Shown: positions 48,479-57,426, numbered from the stretch's first letter. The stretch: 64,000 nucleotides of DNA from Bin87 sp965204905 (GCA_965204905.1 OZ242042.1:2480001-2544000); one strand, 5' to 3'. Notes: generated by a model from the sequence alone, not told the origin. Translations and numbers: made by a program.

Positions 48479-49882
48479 TCAGGCGTATTGGTAGTCGCGC
48501 AGCGAGACGATCAGTTGCAACATTTCGGAGATGCGTTCCTCGGAGTTGTTCACATCGGTATCGGTGGCCCAGGAAACCGTGCCGCCGGTTTCAGCGTGAG
48601 TTACCAATTCCTGCCGGGTAGCCTCGTCAACTTCCAGCGGGCCCATGAGGTCGAGGCAGTTGTCCACCATAGCCGCTGCGGTCAGGTCGCCCTGAGACTG
48701 CATACGATTGATCATGGAGCGGATACCGGGGCGGCTCACGTCGCTGACCATATCGGCGGTGAAGTTGATGCGGCGCATCAGGGAGCCGCTGTTGATCCAC
48801 TCCACACCGGTATGCCAGCCTTCCACGCTGGGCGGGTTGAGCAGGTCCTGGCCCATGTAGGTGGGCTGGCGCGCCATTTCGCCCAGACCGGGACCGGGGA
48901 ACTCGAAGCCGCCGACCAACCGCAGGGTGCCAACCACCACTTCGGCGGGGCTCTTGAGGCGAGCATAGCGGGCGTTCTTGAAGAAGTCGCTGTTGAACAG
49001 CACGCGGAGCGTCGCGGTGATGTCGCAGCCGGAATCGACAAAGGCGTCAGCCAACAGGTCGATGGCGTCCTCGTCCTTGGGCGGCGTCACCTGCCACGCC
49101 GGCACCTGCGCCTCGTCGGCCACGAAGAAGTTGTACAGGTGGCGCGCGATGAAGGTGGCGGTTGCCGGATGCTCGCAGATGATGTTGATAATGTCCTCGC
49201 CGTTGAAGTTGCCCGTCTCGCCGAGGAAGGATTTCTCACCATCGTCGTGGTCTTCCGGCAGGTACTGGAACTGCCAGTCGTGGCGGCCGATGGGGCCGCG
49301 CGGCAGCTTGGGCTCGAAGGTCCAGCCGGTGAAGGCGCGGGAGGCTTCCCGCACGTCAACCTCGGTGTAGGTGCCGACGCCCATGCTGAACAGCTCCAGC
49401 AGTTCGCGGCCCCAGTTTTCGTTGACGGCATCGGCGTGGTTCTCAAAGTTGTCCAGCCAGTAGATCATCGCCGGGTTCTTGGCGACTTCCAGCAACAACT
49501 CCTTGTAGTTGCCCATGCCCTTCTCGCGGAACAGGGTGACCATGCGGGTGATTTCGTCGTAATGGTCAACCTTGGACACGCCGGTGGCGAAAATCTGGTG
49601 CCAGAACAACGCCATCTTCTCTTCCAGCGGGCGCTTGGTGTTGATCATGAAGTGGAGCCATTCGGCGGAACCCATGCCCTGAATCGTGCCCGGACGCCAG
49701 GTCCAGGGCTGGTAGCGGATGAGTTCATAGCGGTCGATAGCCGGCTGGCTTTCGGGGTTCAGCAGCTCCTCAACCGTAGCCTCGTACCCCTGAGTAACAC
49801 GGGCCTCCAACTCCTCGCGGGATGCCCCGAAACCGGCACGACGCATCAGATGGGCCATCAAGGCGATGTCCTGAGATGCCAT
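48479..49882 (-). CDS. DUF1800 domain protein
   Basis: A 467-aa helical protein. LMAHLMRRAGFGASREELEARV, MALFWHQIFATGVSKVDHYDEI, NPAMIYWLDNFENHADAVNENWGRELLELFSMGVGTYTEVDVREASRAFTGW and NPPSVEGWHTGVEWI are DUF1800 signatures. Function is unknown; many members are found with DUF1501 proteins, as here. AGGAGG lies upstream of the ATG. No signal peptide. Confidence 0.92.
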   Translation of the reverse strand: MASQDIALMAHLMRRAGFGASREELEARVTQGYEATVEELLNPESQPAIDRYELIRYQPWTWRPGTIQGMGSAEWLHFMINTKRPLEEKMALFWHQIFATGVSKVDHYDEITRMVTLFREKGMGNYKELLLEVAKNPAMIYWLDNFENHADAVNENWGRELLELFSMGVGTYTEVDVREASRAFTGWTFEPKLPRGPIGRHDWQFQYLPEDHDDGEKSFLGETGNFNGEDIINIICEHPATATFIARHLYNFFVADEAQVPAWQVTPPKDEDAIDLLADAFVDSGCDITATLRVLFNSDFFKNARYARLKSPAEVVVGTLRLVGGFEFPGPGLGEMARQPTYMGQDLLNPPSVEGWHTGVEWINSGSLMRRINFTADMVSDVSRPGIRSMINRMQSQGDLTAAAMVDNCLDLMGPLEVDEATRQELVTHAETGGTVSWATDTDVNNSEERISEMLQLIVSLRDYQYA

Positions 49883-50019
49883 CTTCTAGCCTCCTGTAAA
49901 GTGTTCGCAGTATTGCCGACATTATCTGCTATGCTGTAATTACTGTCAACGACACCCGGCGCTTCACTCAACGCTCGATCTATACCCAAGGGACCAATCA
50001 TACCCAGGAGAGCAATGAC

Positions 50020-50343
50020 ATGACCACTGTCAAACCGGCGGTCGCCGCGAAGGTCAAAGCCGCCGTTGCCAAAGTCCTGGCAGACCAATACGGCGCTGAA
50101 GCGGTATTTGATCCCATCGTAGTCGTCCCCAGAGACGATGGCGACGGCGAGACGTATCTCCACGTGTACATGGTGTTCGATGAAAACACCGTAAAGACCG
50201 ACTCCGACCGGCGCATCCGGTTCTTGGGACTGCTGGCGGACGAACTGGGCGAGGGTTTCACTCCCGAAGTGCTCACCAAGTCCTACATACCCAAATCAGG
50301 GTGGCCTGAATTTTCCCGGAGCCCCTACGTTGTCCCCCGCTAA
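50020..50343 (+). CDS. Small protein, antitoxin-like partner of HEPN gene
   Basis: A 107-aa soluble protein with a conserved-looking middle: VFDPIVVVPRDDGDGETYLHVYMVFDE, and a C-terminal tail SYIPKSGWPEFSRS. Proteins with this D..DGE.YL.VY pattern often sit directly before HEPN-domain genes. It overlaps that gene by 14 bases and has GGAG upstream. An antitoxin role is inferred from layout. It lacks the GSxxxG motif of MNT-type nucleotidyltransferases. Confidence 0.65.
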   Translation: MTTVKPAVAAKVKAAVAKVLADQYGAEAVFDPIVVVPRDDGDGETYLHVYMVFDENTVKTDSDRRIRFLGLLADELGEGFTPEVLTKSYIPKSGWPEFSRSPYVVPR

Positions 50344-50815
50344 CCTCATTGCCACGGCGCGGTTGCTGTTGAACGCAGCCTCACAAGAAATCGATCATGA
50401 ACAGGCCCAGACTCACCTGAAACGCGCTGTTAGCACCGCTTACTATGCTATGTTTCACGCCGTCTGCGTTAATGCCGCGGAACTTTTGCCCGATGTAGCC
50501 ACCGACCCGGCCACTGCCGCTTCCCGACTGCAAGCCTACCGCGGGCCGGAGCACACTCACGTCAGAAACCAGTGCCGTAATATCGGCATTATGGATTCGT
50601 TTCCAACAGAAATCCAGGAGTTCGCCCGGATTTTCGTGGACAACCAAGGCCACCGCAATCAGGCTGATTACAACCCCACATCTGACTTCTATCCGGTGGA
50701 TGTATCCCAAATCATCGACGATGCCGAGGTCTCAATCAATCGACTGTCATCTGCGCCAACGGCTATACGCCGAGCCTTTGCCATAGCGATCCTGCTGCGC
50801 AACCGGGCCAATTGA
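50330..50815 (+). CDS. HEPN-domain protein
   Basis: A 161-aa helical protein: AQTHLKRAVSTAYYAMFHAVCVNAA is the HEPN core helix pair (AYYAMFHA). The expected C-terminal R-x4-6-H is not clear; instead NQGHRNQADYNP matches the R-N-x-ADY form of this subgroup. HEPN proteins are often RNases in toxin-antitoxin or defence pairs. The preceding gene overlaps it. Activity is uncertain. Confidence 0.75.
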   Translation: MSPANLIATARLLLNAASQEIDHEQAQTHLKRAVSTAYYAMFHAVCVNAAELLPDVATDPATAASRLQAYRGPEHTHVRNQCRNIGIMDSFPTEIQEFARIFVDNQGHRNQADYNPTSDFYPVDVSQIIDDAEVSINRLSSAPTAIRRAFAIAILLRNRAN

Positions 50816-50820
50816 TACTC

Positions 50821-51306
50821 ATGCAATTCCTGTCGCCAACAATATCATCGGCGCAGGCCAACCGCACATCTGACCCACCTTCGTTGGGCTGGATACTCCT
50901 GCTGGCCTTCGCGCTGTTTGCCCTGGCGCTGCCCATCGTCGGCCCGCTGGACGACCACCACTTCGCCGAACGTTCCCATACCCACCTGCACATCTACCCT
51001 GATGGAAGGCCGGCAAGCCATGAGCACGTGGGCGCGCAGGCGTTGCCACACCTGCATTCAACCCGGTCTGATCCACTGCGGTACGGCGAAAGTGATGCCC
51101 AATCCCCGGACGTGATGTACTTGACTAACGCCACCGCCAGCTTCCTGTTGGCGGTAATGAACGCCCCGTACCACAACGCGCCCGACGCCTTGCGCCCGAC
51201 GCCGCCCCGTGGCAATGAAAACAACCCGCTCACACCCTTTAGAGTTCTCAGCCGCCAACCCGCCGGGCGCAGCATCACGCCGCTGCCGCCTCCGCCCATC
51301 GCGTAA
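50821..51306 (+). CDS. Histidine-rich membrane-anchored protein
   Basis: A 161-aa protein with one N-terminal hydrophobic helix (LGWILLLAFALFALALPIVG) followed by a His-rich stretch DDHHFAERSHTHLHIYPDG and ASHEHVGAQALPHLHS, then Pro-rich sequence. This suggests an exported metal-binding protein. The ATG at 50821 is preferred over a TTG three codons earlier. The next gene encodes a lipoprotein with a similar HxHIYxDG motif, suggesting joint function. Confidence 0.6.
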   Translation: MQFLSPTISSAQANRTSDPPSLGWILLLAFALFALALPIVGPLDDHHFAERSHTHLHIYPDGRPASHEHVGAQALPHLHSTRSDPLRYGESDAQSPDVMYLTNATASFLLAVMNAPYHNAPDALRPTPPRGNENNPLTPFRVLSRQPAGRSITPLPPPPIA

Positions 51307-51354
51307 ATCCTCACGCAACCGCTCTCATTTCCATCATAACGGAGGATTTTCGTG

Positions 51355-52191
51355 ATGCGACCGAATCGCGTAACGCTACGCCGGCCAGCGTATTGGCTGG
51401 CGCTATCATTCGCCCTCGCCGCCGCACTGCTCCTGGCAGCCTGCGGAACCGCTTCTCAACTGGAGCCCTCGCCGCCTGAGCCCTCGGCAGTCGGTGCCAC
51501 TGTCATCAACCTTCCCATCGAAAATCGATCCACCACTTTGACGCGCGAAGACTTGCAAGCAACGCAAGGTGAGACCGTGCGCCTTACCGTCACCACAGAC
51601 GAGCCTGGCGAAGTTCACCTGCATGGGTACGACCTGACGGCCGATGTGGCGCCTGACCATCCCGGTGAGTTGGTTTTCGAGGCGACTACCGCCGGCGCTT
51701 TCGCCATCAACTTCCATGTGTTCGAAGGCGATGCGCTCCATTCCGACACAAAAACGGTGGAGTCCGAAACGCCCATCAGCGTCGCCATCACCGCAGAACC
51801 GGACGCCCACGGCGGCGTTGAAGTCCAAATCGCCACCGAAGGATTCCAGTTCGCGCCGGACCTGGTGGACCAACCACATACGCCCGGCGCAGGGCACGCC
51901 CACATCTATGTGGACGGCGTCAAGCTGGGACGAGTTTTCGAGTCAGATTATCGCATTGACCCCCTGTCGCCGGGACAGCACGAAATCAGGGTTTCGTTGA
52001 ATTCCAACGACCACAGCGAGTTGCTGTTTGACGGCGCGAAAGTGGAGTCCACTGTTACGGTGGTGGTGCCGGACGCAGGCCAAAGCCACGGCGACAGCCA
52101 CAGCGGACACGGCGATGATGGACACAGCCACGGCGATGAGCGCATTATCGTAGCCGAAGTTCACCTGGGCAACCTGGAAGTCTATCCGTGA
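51355..52191 (+). CDS. Lipoprotein with histidine-rich tail
   Basis: A 278-aa secreted lipoprotein. A basic start and hydrophobic helix end in the lipobox LLLAACG (Cys about residue 30). The mature part has two beta-sandwich-like modules: LTREDLQATQGETVRLTVTTDE resembles a cupredoxin, and GAGHAHIYVDGVKLGRVFESDY, LSPGQHEIRVSLNSNDHSEL follow. A tail HGDSHSGHGDDGHSHGDE is His/Asp rich. Metal (copper or zinc) binding is likely. GGAGG precedes either the GTG at 51352 or the ATG at 51355. Confidence 0.75.
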   Translation: MRPNRVTLRRPAYWLALSFALAAALLLAACGTASQLEPSPPEPSAVGATVINLPIENRSTTLTREDLQATQGETVRLTVTTDEPGEVHLHGYDLTADVAPDHPGELVFEATTAGAFAINFHVFEGDALHSDTKTVESETPISVAITAEPDAHGGVEVQIATEGFQFAPDLVDQPHTPGAGHAHIYVDGVKLGRVFESDYRIDPLSPGQHEIRVSLNSNDHSELLFDGAKVESTVTVVVPDAGQSHGDSHSGHGDDGHSHGDERIIVAEVHLGNLEVYP

Positions 52192-52197
52192 CAAACC

Positions 52198-52225
52198 GTA
52201 GGGGCGAATAATTATTCGCCCCTAC
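52198..52225. repeat. GTAGGGGCGAAT palindrome, copy 2
   Basis: A 28-base palindrome, arms GTAGGGGCGAAT and ATTCGCCCCTAC around AATT, same as 45986-46013 apart from the centre. It sits between the converging lipoprotein and citrate synthase genes and can act as a bidirectional terminator. Confidence 0.8.
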
Positions 52226-52252
52226 ATGCTCAATCGCTGTGCTTAACGCGCT

Positions 52253-53389
52253 TTACCGCTGTTCGATGGGAACGTACTCGCGATCCATCGGGCCGATGTA
52301 GTGCAGGCGGGGACGCAGCAGGATGTTGTTCTCATACTGCTCGATGCACTGAGCGGACCAGCCGGGTACCCGTCCCAACGCGAAGATGGGGATGAACAGG
52401 TCGGACTCGATACCCAGCAGGTGGTAGATGGAACCCGCGTAAAAGTCCACGTTGACGTAGATTCCCCGGTCGCGGTAGGGCGCCATCACGTCTTCGGACA
52501 GGTGGGTGAGGATCTGGAACCAGCGGGGGTCGCCGCGCTTTTCGCCCAGCGCCTGGGAACGCTCGCGCAGGTGACGCGCCCGAGGATCCTCGGCCCGGTA
52601 CACCCGGTGGCCGAAGCCCATGATGCGCTCGCGGTTGTCGAGCTTGTTGCGAGCGTACTCTTCCGCATTTTCAGGGTTGCCGATTTCTATCGACATCTTC
52701 ATCACTTCTTCGGCGGCGCCCCCGTGGGCCGGCCCTTTCAGGGTTCCCACCGCGCCGGAGACGGCGGCGTGCAGCGTCGAGTTGGTGGAAGCGGCGACAC
52801 GAGCGGCGAAGGAAGATGCGTTGACGCCATGCTCGGCGTGCAGGATGAAGTCCACGTCCATCAGCGCGATGGTCTCTTCGTCCGGCACCTCGTTGAAGAG
52901 CATGTAGAGGAAGTTGCCGGCGTGGTTCAAGTCAGGATTGGGCGCGACCGGCTCCAGGCCGTTGCGAATCCGGTGGTGCGCCGTAACGATGGTGGGAGCC
53001 TGCGCCGTCAGCCGCAGAGCCTTGCGGACGTTGGCTTCCTTGGAGTTGTCTTCCGATTCCTCGTCGAAGGCTGCCAAACCGATCATCGCGGTCTGGAGGA
53101 CATCCATGGGATGCGCCGATTTCACGGCATCGAGAACGGTGATGATTTCGTTGGGAATCCGTCGGTTGGCGCGCAGGAACCCGTCCAGCTCAGCCAACTG
53201 TTCGCTGTTGGGCAACTCCCCGTACAGCACGAGGTAGATGATTTCTTCAAATGTAGACTTTTCGGCCAGATCGTGGATGTCGTACCCGCGATAGAGCAGT
53301 TTTCCGATTTCGCCGTCGATGAAACTGGACTCCGTAGTGTCCATGTAAACGTTCATCAAACCGCGATGCAGTTCCGGCTGGTCGGCCAT
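52253..53389 (-). CDS. gltA: Citrate synthase
   Basis: Type II-like small citrate synthase (378 aa) that condenses acetyl-CoA with oxaloacetate. Family blocks: KLLYRGYDIHDLAEKSTFEEIIYLVLYGELP, FILHAEHGVNASSFAARV (active-site His), GFGHRVYRAEDPRARHL (His and Arg), and VDFYAGSIYHLLGI (Asp). The start has AAGGAG seven bases upstream. Methylcitrate synthase cannot be excluded. Confidence 0.92.
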   Translation of the reverse strand: MADQPELHRGLMNVYMDTTESSFIDGEIGKLLYRGYDIHDLAEKSTFEEIIYLVLYGELPNSEQLAELDGFLRANRRIPNEIITVLDAVKSAHPMDVLQTAMIGLAAFDEESEDNSKEANVRKALRLTAQAPTIVTAHHRIRNGLEPVAPNPDLNHAGNFLYMLFNEVPDEETIALMDVDFILHAEHGVNASSFAARVAASTNSTLHAAVSGAVGTLKGPAHGGAAEEVMKMSIEIGNPENAEEYARNKLDNRERIMGFGHRVYRAEDPRARHLRERSQALGEKRGDPRWFQILTHLSEDVMAPYRDRGIYVNVDFYAGSIYHLLGIESDLFIPIFALGRVPGWSAQCIEQYENNILLRPRLHYIGPMDREYVPIEQR

Positions 53390-53503
53390 CTGTGTACTCC
53401 TTCATAAGGGGCAGCGCCCCGATACCGCCGGCGTTATTTGTCCGTTGCGGCGGCGAATTATGCTAGCACCGGGCGCGTAAGAGTGTCAACGCTAACCTCT
53501 CAC

Positions 53504-53531
53504 CGTCATTCCGGCGAAAGCCGGAATCCAG
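53504..53531. repeat. GTCATTCCGGCGAAAGCCGGAATCC repeat
   Basis: CGTCATTCCGGCGAAAGCCG and GAATCCAG form a hairpin with stem ATTCCGGC/GCCGGAAT. It is the canonical form of the repeat seen modified at 48431-48457 and split at 62091-62145. It lies just downstream of the transketolase genes. Confidence 0.8.
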
Positions 53532-53551
53532 AGGGCGCACGGAAACTAACC

Positions 53552-54496
53552 CTATTTCCGCTTGATGGCGCGCAGCGCGGCCTGCTCCACACCCTCAGCA
53601 GTCAGGCCGTTTTTGGCCATCAACTCGTTGGCCGGGCCGGAACTGGTGTAACCATGCAACGCCACCATTTCGACCGGAACGGGATGGTTGCGGGCGACAA
53701 CTCCGGCGACCACGCTGCTTAATCCGCCGTGCACGTAATGCTCTTCGGCGGTAACGATTGCGCCGGTGTCCTGCGCGGCCGAAATAATGGCGGCTTCGTC
53801 GGCGGGAGCCAGCGTATGCAGGTTGATCACCCGCGCCTGCACTCCCTGCCCGGAGAGGCTGTCGGCGGCGTCCAGGGCCGGCGCAACCAGCGAGCCACAG
53901 GCAACGATGCTTACGTCGCTCCCTTCACGCATGACCTCACCCTCTCCCATGCGGAACTGGTAGCCATCGGTGTGGACGATAGGAGTGGCGGCGCGGGACA
54001 GCCGAACGTAAAGCGGACCTTGCGTAGTCGCCGCGGCGCGAATGACCTGCTCGGTTTCGGGCGCGTCGGACGGCGTAACGACACTGAAAGAGGGCAACGC
54101 GCACATCAACGAAAGGTCCTCGATGCTGTGGGCCGACATGCCATCCTCGCCGGTAAGAATGCCGGCGTGGGTGCAGATCAATTTCACGTTCAGCGAAGGT
54201 TGGGACACCAGCACCCGCAACTGATCGTAGGGCCGCCCGGTCCCGAATACGCTGAAGGTGCTTACGAAGGGGATTTTGCCGGCAGCGGCGAGGCCGGCGG
54301 CCACGCCGACTATGTTCTGTTCCGCCGGCCCGAAATCAAAGAAGCGGTCAGGATACTGGTCGCGCCACAGATGGACGAAGGTTGATACGTTCAGGTCTCC
54401 GCCCAGGACAACGATGTCGGGATGTTCCTCCGCCATGGTGAGGAGAGTGCGGCCGTAAGTTTCGCGAGTCGCCGCCGATTGCCGGTTAGTGGTCAT
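53552..54496 (-). CDS. Transketolase, C-terminal subunit
   Basis: The pyrimidine-binding and C-terminal half of a split transketolase (314 aa). Motifs: HPDIVVLGGDLNVSTFV, FFDFGPAEQNIVGVAAGLA (with the catalytic Glu), FGTGRPYDQLR, LICTHAGILTGEDGMSAHSIEDL and VIRAAATTQGPLYVRL. It starts one base into the stop of the N-terminal subunit gene. The pair interconverts pentose and other sugar phosphates, or acts in a related TPP-dependent reaction. Confidence 0.9.
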   Translation of the reverse strand: MTTNRQSAATRETYGRTLLTMAEEHPDIVVLGGDLNVSTFVHLWRDQYPDRFFDFGPAEQNIVGVAAGLAAAGKIPFVSTFSVFGTGRPYDQLRVLVSQPSLNVKLICTHAGILTGEDGMSAHSIEDLSLMCALPSFSVVTPSDAPETEQVIRAAATTQGPLYVRLSRAATPIVHTDGYQFRMGEGEVMREGSDVSIVACGSLVAPALDAADSLSGQGVQARVINLHTLAPADEAAIISAAQDTGAIVTAEEHYVHGGLSSVVAGVVARNHPVPVEMVALHGYTSSGPANELMAKNGLTAEGVEQAALRAIKRK

Positions 54497-55320
54497 CAGG
54501 CCAGCTCCTTCAGGGCTGCTTCATATTCGTCGGCGGTGGGGGCGCGCCCGTGGAACCCGGGGTTGTTTTCCATGAAGCTGACGCCCTTGCCCTTGACGGT
54601 ATCGGCGATAATCACGGTGGGGCCGCCGTCCGACGCAGCGTCGAGGGCGCGGAGTACGTCAGCATGCTCGTGTCCATCGCATGAGATTACGTTCCAGCCG
54701 AAATCGCGCCAACGGTCGGCCAGTGGTTCCAGCGTCATCACCTCGTCGGTGAAGCGGTCGTTCTGGATGCGGTTGCGGTCGATGATGGCGGTGAGGTTGT
54801 CGGCGCGGTGGTGCGCCGCGGACATGGCCGCCTCCCAGACCTCCCCTTCCTGGCACTCACCGTCGCCAAGCAGGGCGAACACGCGGTAGCTGCGGCCGTC
54901 CAGTTTGGCCGCCAGGGCGTGACCCAGCGCGAACGATAGGCCCATGCCGAGGGATCCGGAGTTCATTTCGACACCCGGCGTCATAGGGTGAGCATGTCCC
55001 TGGAGCAGGCCGTCGGTTTTTCGGAACGACGCCAGTTCGGATGAATCGAAATAACCGGCCCGAGCCAGGGTTACGTAGAATCCCGGTGAAGCGTGTCCCT
55101 TGCTGAGCACAAATCGGTCCCGCTCCGGCCAGTCTGGAGCGTTGGGATCATAGCGCAGAACGCCAAAATAGAGTGCGATAAGGATGTCGATTTCCGACAG
55201 AGAGCCGCCAGTGTGCCCGCTGCCGGCGTCAAAAATCATTTTCAGAATTTCACGTCGCGATTCGAGGGCGGCGGCGCGCATTTCCTCGACGGTCAACATC
55301 GGTTGTGTCACAACGGCCAA
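54496..55320 (-). CDS. Transketolase, N-terminal subunit
   Basis: The thiamine-diphosphate-binding half (274 aa). GSGHTGGSLSEIDILIALYF, DRFVLSKGHASPGFY, HPMTPGVEMNSGSLGMGLSFALG and the TPP motif GDGECQEGEVWEAAMSAAHHRADNLTAIIDRN are clear. The start is a TTG with AGGTGA five bases upstream; GTG and ATG codons follow within eight residues. Coupled to the C-terminal subunit gene. Confidence 0.9.
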   Translation of the reverse strand: MAVVTQPMLTVEEMRAAALESRREILKMIFDAGSGHTGGSLSEIDILIALYFGVLRYDPNAPDWPERDRFVLSKGHASPGFYVTLARAGYFDSSELASFRKTDGLLQGHAHPMTPGVEMNSGSLGMGLSFALGHALAAKLDGRSYRVFALLGDGECQEGEVWEAAMSAAHHRADNLTAIIDRNRIQNDRFTDEVMTLEPLADRWRDFGWNVISCDGHEHADVLRALDAASDGGPTVIIADTVKGKGVSFMENNPGFHGRAPTADEYEAALKELA

Positions 55321-55435
55321 AGCGTCACCTGCTATTGACGAGGATGATACTGGGGGCGAAAAGAATTATATTCGCCGCTACCGCCAGTGTCCATATTGAG
55401 TACGGTAGAATACCAAATGCAAATCTGGTGACCCG

Positions 55436-56287
55436 TTGATTATAGACTTCCACTGCCACGTCCTGCCCCCGCAGTTTCAGGGACGCCACCGTGAGTTGGC
55501 TGCGCAGGACGCCACCTATGCCGCCTTGTTCCCGGACGAAAGCGGTCGAACCGCCGACGTGGACTCGTTGCTCAGGGACATGGATGCAGACGGAATAGAC
55601 CATGCGGTGGCCATGGGATTCGGGTGGACGGATCAGGGGATCGCCGAGACTGCGAATGATTATCTTATCAGCGCATCAAAAGCCCATCCCGACCGCATAT
55701 CTGCGTTCGCATCGGTGAACCCGGCGTGGGGCGATGCTGCGGTACTCGAAGCCCGCCGCTGCCTGGACGCCGGCGCGGTGGGCATCGGCGAGTTGCACGC
55801 GGACACCCAAGGCTACGACATCGGCGACATGAACGTGATGGAACCCATCATGACATTGCTGCGCGACGCCGGACTGCCGGTCACCGTCCACGCATCGGAG
55901 CCAGTGGGTCATTCGTATCCCGGCAAGGGCGAGAGTACGCCCGAAAAACTAATGCGACTGGCGACCAACTTCCCGGATAACCGCATCGTGCTGGCCCACC
56001 TGGGCGGTGGATTGCCGTTCTACGCAGCCATGCCTAAGGTTGGCGAAGCGTTAAAAAACGTCTGGTATGATACGGCGGCCCTGCCGTATCTCTACCGTCC
56101 GAGCTCAGTGGAGGCAGCGGCGGCGACTTCCGGCGCGGAGTCTATCCTTTTCGGCACCGATTATCCCCTGCTTACGCACCGGCGCGTCATGGAGCACGTG
56201 AAGGCCGCACGACTTGATCCCGGCGACTTGGACGCAATCCTGGGCGGCAACGCGGCGGCGCTGCTTTCCATACCAAAGCATGACTGA
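55436..56287 (+). CDS. Amidohydrolase family protein (ACMSD-like)
   Basis: A 283-aa TIM-barrel metal-dependent hydrolase or decarboxylase. IIDFHCHVLPPQ has the HxH metal pair, VTVHASEPVG a third His, IVLAHLGGGLPFYA a fourth and ILFGTDYPLL the Asp. It starts at a TTG with GGTGA four bases upstream. Similar enzymes process aromatic-ring cleavage products. It overlaps the glycosylase gene by eight bases. Confidence 0.85.
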   Translation: MIIDFHCHVLPPQFQGRHRELAAQDATYAALFPDESGRTADVDSLLRDMDADGIDHAVAMGFGWTDQGIAETANDYLISASKAHPDRISAFASVNPAWGDAAVLEARRCLDAGAVGIGELHADTQGYDIGDMNVMEPIMTLLRDAGLPVTVHASEPVGHSYPGKGESTPEKLMRLATNFPDNRIVLAHLGGGLPFYAAMPKVGEALKNVWYDTAALPYLYRPSSVEAAAATSGAESILFGTDYPLLTHRRVMEHVKAARLDPGDLDAILGGNAAALLSIPKHD

Positions 56288-56846
56288 ATCGGCTCAACAG
56301 ACCATCACCGATACGCTGCCGGACTACCTGCGGCTAGGTCTTGACATCGTGCTGATCGGGCTGAACCCGTCCACCCGTTCGGTGCAGGCCGGACACTACT
56401 TTGCGAACCCGCGCAACCGGTTCTGGCCGGCAATATCGGCGTCAGGGTTAGTTGGTCGGGAAGTCGGCCCGGAAGACGACGCAGCTCTGCTGGACCTCGG
56501 TATCGGGTTCACCGACGTGGTGAAACGCGCGACACCCCAAGCCTCCGGGTTGACCGCGGCCGACTATCGCCGGGACGCGCCCCAATTGCGCGAGAAGCTC
56601 CTGGAATACCGGCCCGCCATCGCGTGTTTTCACGGCGCAACTGGTTACCGCGCCTACCTGCGCTACGCCGAAAATATCAAAAACGCGGGCGAGATTGCGT
56701 TGGGTCGGCAGGCGCACAGCATTGGCGACAGCCGGGTTTTCGTTTTGCCCAACCCCAGCCCGGCCAACGCCCGATACTCCTTGCAGGATCTCACGTCCTG
56801 GTACGCTGCGCTGGGCCGACTGCGCGAGGAGTTGAAGGGTGGCTGA
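56280..56846 (+). CDS. mug: Mug-type G/U mismatch DNA glycosylase
   Basis: A 188-aa uracil-DNA glycosylase superfamily member. IVLIGLNPSTRSVQAGHYFANPRNRFWPAI is the Mug/TDG active-site motif (G-x-N-P), FTDVVKRATPQASGLTAADY follows and FVLPNPSPANARYSL is the DNA-intercalating loop. The ATG at 56280 lies inside the end of the previous gene, so they are co-transcribed. It removes uracil or ethenocytosine from mismatches. Confidence 0.88.
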   Translation: MTESAQQTITDTLPDYLRLGLDIVLIGLNPSTRSVQAGHYFANPRNRFWPAISASGLVGREVGPEDDAALLDLGIGFTDVVKRATPQASGLTAADYRRDAPQLREKLLEYRPAIACFHGATGYRAYLRYAENIKNAGEIALGRQAHSIGDSRVFVLPNPSPANARYSLQDLTSWYAALGRLREELKGG

Positions 56847-57426
56847 CCACGGGGAAACGCTGCGCACGTTCATTGCCCTGCCGTTGCCAACGGAATGGAT
56901 CGCGTTGCTTGAGGAGGTCATCGACCACTTGGATTCGGCCGCTTCCGGCGGCGTGCGTTGGGTACGACCGTCAGGCATCCATCTCACGTTGAAGTTTTTG
57001 GGCGCCACCGACCCGGCGCTGGCGCCACGCATCATGGACGGACTGCTGGAGAGTATGGACGGCGCGCTCGCCCCGGCGCTTTCGCTGTCGGGATTGGGAA
57101 CCTTCCCTAACCGCAACAATCCCCGGGTAATCTGGGCCGGAGTGTCCGGCGACCTGGAAACCCTCACTGACTTACAGCAACGGGTCGAGACGTTGGCCGT
57201 CGGCCTCGGCTGGGCCGCTGAACGCAGGCCATTTCGTCCGCACCTGACCATCGGACGGGTTAGGGACCGTATATCCGCAGCGGAGCGCCGGCGGTTGGTG
57301 GCGGCTATCTCGAACTGCGCTGTGCCCCGGCTGGCATCCTGGCGGCCCGATACCGTGCGTCTCTACAAAAGCGAACTGACTCCAAGAGGAGCAATCTACA
57401 CCAACCTCGGCGAGGTCCAGATCTGA
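56839..57426 (+). CDS. thpR: RNA 2',3'-cyclic phosphodiesterase (2'-5' RNA ligase)
   Basis: A 195-aa 2H-phosphoesterase. The two HxT motifs are IHLTLKFLG and PHLTIGRV, with RTFIALPLP at the start and a C-terminal LYKSELTPRGAIYTNL. The start is a GTG at 56839, eight bases into the end of mug. It opens 2',3'-cyclic phosphates or joins 2'-5' bonds in tRNA fragments. Confidence 0.9.
   Translation: MADHGETLRTFIALPLPTEWIALLEEVIDHLDSAASGGVRWVRPSGIHLTLKFLGATDPALAPRIMDGLLESMDGALAPALSLSGLGTFPNRNNPRVIWAGVSGDLETLTDLQQRVETLAVGLGWAAERRPFRPHLTIGRVRDRISAAERRRLVAAISNCAVPRLASWRPDTVRLYKSELTPRGAIYTNLGEVQI

Noticed and set aside
48356..49939. 527-aa plus-strand frame
   Set aside because: It is antisense to the DUF1800 gene, which has clear family motifs and a good ribosome site.
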